Below are positions 57,000 to 64,000 of a stretch of 64,000 bases of DNA, piece by piece. Source of the stretch: Caprella mutica. Taxonomy: Eukaryota > Arthropoda > Malacostraca > Amphipoda > Caprellidae. The notes under the pieces were generated by a model that saw only the letters and a list, made by a program, of their open reading frames with translations, made no database searches and was not told the origin of the DNA. The stretch is from contig CANNZV010001143.1 of NCBI GenBank assembly GCA_947561585.1, forward strand, positions 1 through 64,000, written 5' to 3'. A program made the translations under genes and the position numbers. How positions within the stretch are numbered: the stretch's first letter is position 1; the number at the start of each line of letters is the position of its first letter.

Positions 57000-57530
57000 T
57001 TACGCGCATTTGATTGATCTGAAATATCGTTATTGCAGCCATCGACCGATGGCACAACCATTTATCCATTGTTGCGCGTTCGAATGAGAAGATTATTTTA
57101 AATTATGCATCTAATTGGCAAAATTTATCGCACAACTATATAGATTAATAGCGCACCTAACAATCGATTTCTGCGCGTTCGAATGATAGGGATTATTTTA
57201 GTTTATGCATTTAATTGTCTTGATTTCAATTGAAAGATATTGTCAGCTATCGGTCGATAGCTGCGCTAACGATAGATCAACAGATTGTGAAGCGAATTCG
57301 GTAGATATTGCAGATCAGTCAAACGCGAGTGACATATATAATACTTCTTATACAGATTTTTTCAAAAGTTCCAATAGTCATTCGAAAATAATAGAAAAAT
57401 TTAATTTTGTATTCTATTAGATGAGGATACGAGTATATATCCCTTTCACTTCCTATCTTTTAGCATAGGATGAACTCAAAATATCTAGTTTTGTTTTCTC
57501 TCATCCTGTTCACCATCAATTGAGTGCAAT
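57000..57530. repeat. diverged internal duplication
   Basis: GCGCGTTCGAATGA, GATTATTTTA and TTATGCAT occur in the same order at 57072-57106 and 57175-57208, around the TCGACCGATGGCA / TATCGGTCGATAGC words. Origin unknown. Confidence 0.4.
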
Positions 57531-57659
57531 GATAATCAGTGCAAAATCAGATGATACGGAAGGGACGGGAGCGAGAGCGGACCGTGACCGGACTGAATAT
57601 GTATATGCACCAGGATGAGACCGGACCGTGACTGGAGCGAGAGCGGAGCGATGGTGTGG

Positions 57660-57900
57660 ATCAGCCCTAAAGGATTAAATAGAGATTTAAGGTCTAAGGA
57701 GTGCTTAACGATACATCTAAAGAGTATCCATAGAGTAGCAGATGATAGGATCAAGTTTAGTTGTAGCAGGTGTGGAGTGGCTCGAAAACAGAGGAGGCTA
57801 GAAAGAGACACATGAAGAAGTGTGTGTTGGTTGGATGGAAATAGGATGCAATGTCATGAGTGCAAGAGGAAATTACGAAGCTTAATTACACATGACATGT
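57660..57900 (+). pseudogene. possible retroelement zinc-finger ORF relic
   Basis: Plus strand: LNRDLRSKECLTIHLKSIHR then IKFSCSRCGVARKQRRLERD and a stop, followed by MQCHECKRKLRSLITHDM. The pairing of GL..H...H with C..C suggests the zinc-finger N terminus of a non-LTR retroelement ORF. Short and broken. Confidence 0.25.
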
Positions 57901-58050
57901 TACGAATTGCATAATAACACAGTCTTCTTTTTCTGCTTTCAATAAAAGAAGCTAAATTAACATAATTAGAAAACAACACGTATATATGGTGGATTTCGCA
58001 CCCGCTTTCTTTCACTCATGGTGAATAAGTCACTTAAAATTTCCCCTTGA

Positions 58051-58590
58051 AATGTCCTCTCCACTCTAAATTTTAAAAATCTAGAATTTCTTTTAATTTG
58101 TTGAGTTGATGTTTTATAACTTATCACAGTTAGCTAACAGAAATGAAATCAATCGATTATTTTGTTCACTATTAATTATATAAGAAATATTCACTTTTAA
58201 TTTTCACTCATTCTAAGATTCATTATAAGAAAACGTACAAATACTTAGTAGGTATCTCTCGGACATACATACCAATTAAATACAAAGTGTTTCAAAATTG
58301 ACAGTTAAATTAACAAGATGGTATGATATATGATAACTATTATTAAGAAATACTTAACTAGGTACTTGCATTCTTTATATGGATCCATTGGCTTGAAATC
58401 AGATTTGTTATTGTTTTGAATTTGTCTGATCTAGTTAGCCTATTGTATAATTGGGACTTTTTCTTGAGTTTAGAAGGTAGAAGCAAGAACGGAACAAAAA
58501 ACTATAGAACCAAATTAGAAATGGTTTGCATTTTCATAATCAGTAACCCTAGAAAATGAGGAAAATTAAGGAATTAGAGTGGAGGGGCCT
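58051..58590. mobile_element. TTAA-type MITE, copy 2 (540 bp)
   Basis: Left TTGA then AATGTCCTCTCCACTCTA, right GAGTGGAGGGGCCT then TTAA. Each of the two copies has one intact TTAA and one TTGA, at opposite ends. Non-coding. Confidence 0.6.
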
Positions 58591-58985
58591 TTAATTTAAA
58601 CTAATTTCCGAACAAATTACTTCTAATAACCTCTTCTGGATAAAAAAATACTAATGATTAATGTACATTGTTAAGTTAAAATGAAATAATCACCACTATT
58701 TTTTGCTTTTAAATAAGTATAGCTACCATGATTGAATAATTGTCATATTTTATAACAAAAATAGTCATCGTTCCACTGGGCACCAAACTGAGGTGAGACT
58801 TTGCCCATCGTTTTTCTACTGGGAATAATTTCCTGCAGTTTCCACAGAGATCACAATGATTAATGTCAGTTATTATCAAAATGAGAAGCATTGGAACAAC
58901 AACTGACACCTAATGACATTGCGCTAGCTGCACCTATTCTGCACTACGACATGCAATAACAAAGCATGCATGCTACAGATACCAA
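58591..58985. other. AT-rich non-coding stretch
   Basis: Nothing supported. Confidence 0.3.
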
Positions 58986-58989
58986 GAAT

Positions 58990-59195
58990 ATACACAGCTA
59001 CACTGCAGACTCTGCACTACACTACACTGCAGACTCTGCTTTACACTACACTGCAGACTCTGCACTACACTACACTGCAGACTCTGCACTACACTACACT
59101 GCAGACTCTGCACTACACTACACTGCAGACTCTGCACTACACTACACTGCAGACTCTGCACTACACTACACTGCAGACTCTGCACTACACTCACA
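58990..59195. repeat. 24-bp tandem repeat, about 8 copies
   Basis: Near-identical units CACTACACTACACTGCAGAC TCTG. Open on both strands because of the period (HYTADSAL and LQTLHYTT types). Followed by a 28-bp repeat (below). Confidence 0.92.
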
Positions 59196-59282
59196 CACTC
59201 TTAACCACACACACTGCAAACCACACGCACTCCTTCACACACTGCAAACCACACACACTCCTTCACACACTGCAAACCATAG
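59196..59282. repeat. 28-bp tandem repeat, about 3 copies
   Basis: Units CACTGCAAACCACACACACT CCTTCACA, sharing the CACTGCA word with the preceding array. Confidence 0.85.
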
Positions 59283-59464
59283 AAATAGCTTGATAAGAAT
59301 GTAGCACCATATCCTGTTTTTGAGCTATCCGAATACATATGAAAGTTGTGAGAGTGGATTTATCGTTCAGAAAGTTCAGTTACACCATTATAAGTATTCA
59401 AGAACTTTAGCTAAACTATTAAATCTTCTTTGATATTAGGAGTTAATCTTATTTTAAACCAAGG

Positions 59465-60112
59465 TTTTGCAACTCCAATAGTGGAAATCATACAACCTTT
59501 TCAAAAAACACGTATTTACCTACAGGTATTACGGAAGTAGCGAATTGTAATTTTCCTATAATAGACTTTATTTCTCTTAGAGTGCATTTATCTCTCTGAA
59601 GAAGATAAAAGATACATTTATTTATCTTTAGAAAGTTTTGCAAACATATTCATAAACTAGATTTTGTGTTAGACCTTCTGTTTTTAGTGATGCAAGCGGA
59701 ACACCAATATGCGAGCACAAATTTGTGAAAGTATCTAGAATTCTCTTACATTCTGATAGGGAATCTCCAATGAACAGAAAATCGTCTAAGACTTTTACTA
59801 CGTTTTTTCTTTATAAAGCTTAGTTAAAATGTAATGCAAGCAGTCACAAATTTTTTCAAAAATCTGGCAAGATGAAGAACACCCTTGTGGGAGGCATCTA
59901 TCGTAGAAGAAAAGGTTGTTGAATTTTAAACTTGTTAAATGATACTGAGAATTATGTAAAGGAATTAATCTTAAAGCGTGAGCGATATCTGCTTACGCTT
60001 TTATATAAGGAACCAGGAGAAAACAGCTTTCAAGACAAAATGTATATCAGAGAGAAGATGATGTATAGAAGAATGAACATTGATTGAAACTTCTGCGCTA
60101 TTGAATCAAGAT
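59465..60112 (-). pseudogene. DIRS-type reverse transcriptase remnant
   Basis: Minus strand, N to C across frameshifts: ADIAHALRLIPLHNSQYHL (equivalent to KADI..AFR.IPI....), FFYDRCLPQGCSSSCQIFEK (the DIRS landmark DRCLPMG.S.SC..FE), VKVLDDFLFIGDSLSECKRI (catalytic LDDF box), CSHIGVPLASLKTEGLTQNL, and LREIKSIIGKLQFATSVIPV (equivalent to TLRELQSLIG.LNFACRV). The order and spacing are those of a DIRS/tyrosine-recombinase retrotransposon RT. Stops and frameshifts make it inactive; RNase H and recombinase were not found. Confidence 0.75.
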
Positions 60113-60500
60113 TACTGGGTACGGATTTGAACTAATACAGATAAAGGCATATCAAGAAAAGCAGTTATAGCTATTATTTCAAGCAAATATTTTTCTTTCA
60201 ATTTGTTTGATCTAGCGTCACCCGGGATGATTCGTTGCACCCATGAGATCAGGGGTGATTCGTTGCACTCTCTTTTTTTTAATGAAAAAATATTTTTTTT
60301 GAAAAACCGTTTGCATCATTGAAAAGATCAGGTTTCGTTCTTTAAGAAGCAGTAAAGTTATCATAATTAGCTTTAATTAACTAATTATGATAGGATAATT
60401 ACTGAATGCTAATTTTTTGGGGGGTCCTAAATGGTTTCAAAAAGTGGGATTACAATTTCCGCCAACTCTCTTGTAAAGTCTGTAATTTTGAAGCTAGAAA
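60113..60500. other. AT-rich non-coding stretch
   Basis: Contains GGGGTGATTCGTTGCAC and CGGGATGATTCGTTGCACCC as a small direct repeat (60221-60268). Nothing else. Confidence 0.3.
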
Positions 60501-61010
60501 CATGAAAAACAGCCTCATAGAGGATTCAAGCGAAATATTGAAGTCTTGACCATACCTCAATATAGAGATGCCTTTGCCTTGAAGCTTGAAATGAAGAATG
60601 CTAAAGTTGTGAACAAAAAAGGTGTGAAAAGGACAAGAAAGGAATCCTCTAGTTCCAGTTCTGATATTGATGAAGGGGATTTTCAGCCTATTAGTAGCAG
60701 CACATCAGATGAAGAGGATAGCAATGAAGGGGAAGGTCATGCAAGATTTGATCAGAGAAAATATGAGAGGCTTAGAGGAATTATTAAAGAAGAAAAATAT
60801 TACTTAGTTGTGTTTGGAGGAAATCTGTCATATGTTGGAAGGGTTACAAATGTGGCCAAGAAAGATTACACAGTCAAGTTTTTGGAGAGGAAACCAGGAT
60901 TATTATATGATTTACCAAAAACTGATAAGATTGAAAATGTTTTACCAGAACAAATCATTTTGGACCAATCACCATTGATGGAGTACCCCGTTCAAAATAG
61001 AAGGTGTTGA
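60498..61010 (+). CDS. transposon-like C-terminal ORF, uncharacterised
   Basis: Open from 60498 to TGA at 61010; no ATG at the 5' edge, so either an exon or a truncated ORF. Seen: basic stretch, then an acidic Ser-rich linker (ESSSSSSDIDEGD, STSDEEDSNEGEG), then a compact domain KEEKYYLVVFGGNLSYVGRV, KKDYTVKFLERK, LPKTDKIENVLPEQII. This resembles the SH3-like C-terminal domain (GKV..I...DY.V.FL+++....P...D...V....I) found on many transposon-derived ORFs in hemipteran genomes. After the stop, the +1 frame continues KIEGVETATKDFAKYKKGIV, so the stop may be a recent frameshift. Function unknown. Confidence 0.45.
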   Translation, partial: KHEKQPHRGFKRNIEVLTIPQYRDAFALKLEMKNAKVVNKKGVKRTRKESSSSSSDIDEGDFQPISSSTSDEEDSNEGEGHARFDQRKYERLRGIIKEEKYYLVVFGGNLSYVGRVTNVAKKDYTVKFLERKPGLLYDLPKTDKIENVLPEQIILDQSPLMEYPVQNRRC

Positions 61011-61117
61011 AACAGCAACTAAGGATTTTGCAAAATATAAGAAAGGAATTGTGGGATAAAGAAAGAAATCAGACAGATGAATTAATAAGGAATTTTTTTA
61101 GAGATGAATCGGACATT

Positions 61118-61250
61118 TAGTCGACCAAATCGATGGTCACTAGTCGACTCAAGGCACTAAGTCGACTTGGGATGGCATTTGGTCGACATTTTAGTCTACC
61201 AAATGCTACATTTGTCTACCTTCTTCCTCAAAGTCGACTAAATTGCCTAG
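61118..61250. repeat. GTCGAC short-unit array
   Basis: Five GTCGAC palindromes (61120, 61143, 61161, 61182, 61233) and two GTCTAC variants, with flanks of the type TTTAGTCGACCAAAT, about 20 bases apart. Same style as the CAATTG and GGAANNTTCC arrays. Confidence 0.65.
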
Positions 61251-61403
61251 TTCTTGTAAAAAAAAAGTTAGTCTTTTTTACAAAAAATTACTATATAACA
61301 AAAAAAAATATCTTGCATGATGGAAAGAGGTGCTGTCGTGATGTAGAGATTTTTTTTTTAAGAAATGATGTAAGGAGCCAAAAAGGAAAGTGTCTCCATG
61401 AAC

Positions 61404-61507
61404 AATGATGCAGAAAAGCTACTCCATGAATGCAGTCACTTACCAAGGAGTGTGACTGAAAAAGACACAAGTACCTATGACTGCACTCACAAAATAGAAA
61501 AATGAAG
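61404..61507. repeat. ~110-bp dispersed repeat, copy 2
   Basis: Matches 27928-28046 over ATGCAGAAAAGCTACTC, GAATGCAGTCACT, AAAGACACAAGTACC and TGACTGCACTCAC. Confidence 0.7.
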
Positions 61508-61844
61508 AGATTAGACTACCTAACAGATGCCTTAAAGACCTCAAATGATAAAAACGAAGGATATTATGAAGTAAACAACCTATATGATCAGTTTTATTGT
61601 TTATTTCTTAAAGAAAGGCTAAAGATAATTATATTATATATAAAAATGATTATTTTATATGTATTTTACTCTATGTTTATCTGTCATTCTTTTCCCTTCT
61701 GATGACAAACTCTTTCTCCCTGTCATTCTTATTCCAATGACAATCTTTTCCCTCTTGTTATTCCTTTCCCCCATGGCCATCTCTTCTCCCAAGACAATAT
61801 TTTCACCCTCTTCCCCCTGTCAGTCTCTTTCCCTATGCTACTCT

Positions 61845-61932
61845 CCTCTCATATGTCATTCTCTTCTCCCATGTCATTCTCCTCTCTCTCCCATGTCATT
61901 CTCCTCTCTCTCCCATGTCATTCTCCTCTCCC
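61845..61932. repeat. 22-bp TC-rich repeat, about 4 copies
   Basis: Units of the type CATGTCATTCTCCTCTCTCT CC within a longer TCCC-rich block (61700-61935). It ends exactly where the less AT-rich piece at 61935-62086 begins. Confidence 0.75.
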
Positions 61933-61934
61933 AT

Positions 61935-62086
61935 CTTGTGCTTCGGCGGTATCCTCAAACCATACTGTCTTCTTGTGGCTACTGTTTTGTCAAATCCGTG
62001 GACTTGCTGCGTGTGGGGAGGCAACGACCACAAGACCTTCTCACTGAGAGGACATTTCGTCTTCCCACTATTCGGCATTGTACCTG
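61935..62086 (-). other. exon-like piece on the minus strand
   Basis: A good acceptor (CTTTATTCCTTGCAG) at 62087 is followed on the minus strand by about 150 less AT-rich bases. From an ATG near the start it reads MPNSGKTKCPLSEKVLWSLP then QQVHGFDKTVATRRQYGLR; another frame reads CRIVGRRNVLSVRRSCGRC, which is weakly like a retroelement integrase zinc finger. It may be a real exon or a retroelement scrap. A 22-bp array follows it. Confidence 0.25.
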
Positions 62087-62099
62087 CAAGGAATAAAGA

Positions 62100-62454
62100 A
62101 CTTTAGAAATGTGAAATGCAAACTCACAGACTCACCAGGGGAAATACAATATGGTTATAACTGGTGGGTGGACGGTAACGAGCATTATAATAATAATTAT
62201 GATTTATAATAAAGATTATAATCAATATAATGAAATTTATCTATTTAAGACTCATAATTATCTACTTTATGACTTATAATTAAAATAACTCACCATCAAA
62301 ATCCGGGGAAATTGGAGGGGAAACTGCAGACAAACCAGTCAGTAGGGCTGCTGATCATGGTAGTTGAACTGGATTCTGTAAATAATATTGACATTAGTTG
62401 ATTTAATATGAAAAAAAAATAATGAACAAATTAGAAAAGAAATAAAATAAGAAC
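62100..62454. other. non-coding stretch with a possible small exon
   Basis: On the minus strand, 62294-62382 is preceded by TTATTTACAG and followed by GATG/GTGAGT, good splice sites, but all three frames contain a stop, so if it is an exon it is untranslated. Confidence 0.25.
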
Positions 62455-62850
62455 TTCAATGGCCCTACAATAATTGGCATTAATTACCTTAGTTAAAATC
62501 ACTATTTTCTATGGCCCCACCATAATTAAAATTACCCTAGTTACAGTCAATATCTTCAATGGCCCCACCATAATTAATTAGCATTAATTACACTAGTTAA
62601 AGTCACTTCTCTTCAATGGCCCCACCATAATTGGCATTAATTAGCTACCCTAGTTAACTGATAAAGTCACTATCTTCTATGGCCCCACCATAATTGGCAT
62701 TAATTACCCTAGTTAAAGTCACTATCTATCTTCTATGGCCCCACCATAATTGGCATTTATTAACCTAGTTAAAGTCACTAACTTCTATGGCCCCACCTTA
62801 ATTGGCATTAATTACCTTAATTGGCATTAATTACCTTAGTTAAAGTCTGG
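62455..62850. repeat. ~52-bp tandem repeat, about 7 copies
   Basis: Units share CTATGGCCCCACCATAATTG, GCATTAATTACCCTAGTTAA and AGTCACTATCTT, with small length changes. Confidence 0.9.
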
Positions 62851-62869
62851 TTCGTAACTTAGTGACTGA

Positions 62870-62943
62870 GCATAGGAAGCGTAAAATTGAAATAATTTTG
62901 GTACCTAGGTACCTAAATTCTTTCCATTTTACGCTTCCTATGC
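62870..62943. mobile_element. 74-bp foldback element
   Basis: GCATAGGAAGCGTAAAATTG is mirrored by CCATTTTACGCTTCCTATGC, and the centre is the perfect palindrome GGTACCTAGGTACC. Probably a minimal MITE. Confidence 0.65.
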
Positions 62944-64000
62944 TTGTTAATCTTATCACATACCTTAACAGTGCTTGTAGGAACACTTATAGTGCTTGTA
63001 TATAAACACTTTAGCTACTCAATTATTTACACTGGCTCTTATTTATAGCAAATTATTAGAAGAAACCACGAAGAAACACTTAAGTCACTCATTCACTTCC
63101 TACATTGTTATTGTCAAAAATTACTAAATTACGGATTACGGAATATTAGGAGTTTGCACGAATTTACTTCGAATTTAAAAGGAAAATAGGTAATTGGCTC
63201 GTATAATTGAGCTAATTAAGTGATAAATAATACCATACAATCATTAATATCACATACTACACTTTAAAAGGTTTCAAAAGGAACAAACTAGGTAGTTTAT
63301 TTTTTAAAAAGTTAGGCTCTCGGCTTTTCAAGGTCGATATTTATTTGAATTAATTAAAATAAAAACTATCTAAGAGTCCGAAAACGATCATTTTAAGTAC
63401 AGAATCGGATTCAGAAAATTCCAAATAGCCTATATACATGTTTGAATTATCTCAAACGACTCATTTTAAAAATATTAAATATATGGTATTTTAAAATTTC
63501 CATTTTTCGAAAACGACCTTCAATCGCTAATCTGACTACACAGTTCGATTCAGAATGCTCGATTTAGTAAGAATTGATACATTTTGAACAGATATCTGTT
63601 CGAAATTCGTAATAATATTCACATTTGTGTTTCAAAAACTTTTTTATTTAAATGAAATGACATTAAACTGAAGATATTCAACTGTCCATAGTTTCTTTTT
63701 GAATCGTTTGAATTTTTTGAAATTCCATGTTCGGATAGATTTTTGCACGTAGATTAAGAATCCGTTATCCGTTTTCAAGAATTCAATCTGGTTTTTGAAA
63801 TATTAGATGGTTTTCAAATATAGGTGTGGTTTCGACCACCTCCATTCGAATTCGAAACTTTTATATAGAATTCTAGTGTAATAGTGGAATATTTTAATGC
63901 ACATAATGCCGTTCGAAAAAAAACATACATTCGAAATTTACAGACCTTCGAATAATTGAATATCTCTTATCTTTCGAAATAAGCAAAATTTCGAAAAAAA
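62944..64000. other. AT-rich non-coding stretch
   Basis: Rich in TTCGAAA-type words from 63360 onward (for example 63600, 63845, 63925) but without a clear period. No gene. Confidence 0.3.

Noticed and set aside
58966..59304. Frames of 73-112 codons over the 24-bp and 28-bp repeats
   Set aside because: Repeat-driven openness on both strands; no exon signals.

Overview
This is an AT-rich eukaryotic window, almost certainly from an arthropod and most likely an insect. The grounds are one multi-exon gene with GT-AG introns, decayed Tc1/mariner-type, DIRS-type and other retroelement sequences, TTAA- and TA-flanked short transposons, and very many tandem minisatellites. No prokaryotic operon, rRNA, tRNA or CRISPR array was seen. 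A sap-feeding hemipteran is a guess from repeat style only.

The one clearly functional gene is on the minus strand at 24.5-17.6 kb. Nine coding exons join in matching phase to a 363-residue type II membrane protein of the alpha-1,4-glycosyltransferase family (A4GALT / insect alpha4GT), with the DXD motif, a terminal stop and an AATAAA signal 17 bases downstream. A possible upstream exon at 24439-24469 leaves the start unsettled (363 or 378 residues). Two consecutive introns of this gene begin with minisatellites built from their own 5' splice sites. At exon 5, a 24-bp unit holding the last 18 exon bases plus the donor hexamer is repeated 21 times, in frame and without a stop. At exon 6, an 11-bp donor-like unit is repeated about 28 times. 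A 1.8-kb array of 23-bp units lies just upstream of the gene.

The rest is repeats. Left part (1-17 kb): a dispersed family with GAGACCGAAATTTCC ends, one copy split by an 886-bp TA-flanked transposon; a 580-bp foldback element; transposase and domesticated-looking remnants; and arrays of 32, 13-16, 15 and 21 bp. Middle (26-43 kb): a 1-kb mariner-like element with roughly 290-bp inverted repeats, a TTAA element, 30-, 17- and 46-bp arrays, a decayed reverse-transcriptase-like gene, and blocks of a roughly 130-bp repeat carrying AAGGTCA nuclear-receptor half-sites. Right part (43-64 kb): a large foldback element whose arms are CAATTG arrays, related GGTGGAANNTTCC arrays, four decayed mariner-type transposases, a pair of TTAA elements, a DIRS reverse-transcriptase remnant, a 154-codon open frame of unknown function, and more arrays. 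Isolated exon-like pieces at 10370-10528 and 38699-38840 may belong to genes extending beyond what can be traced here.
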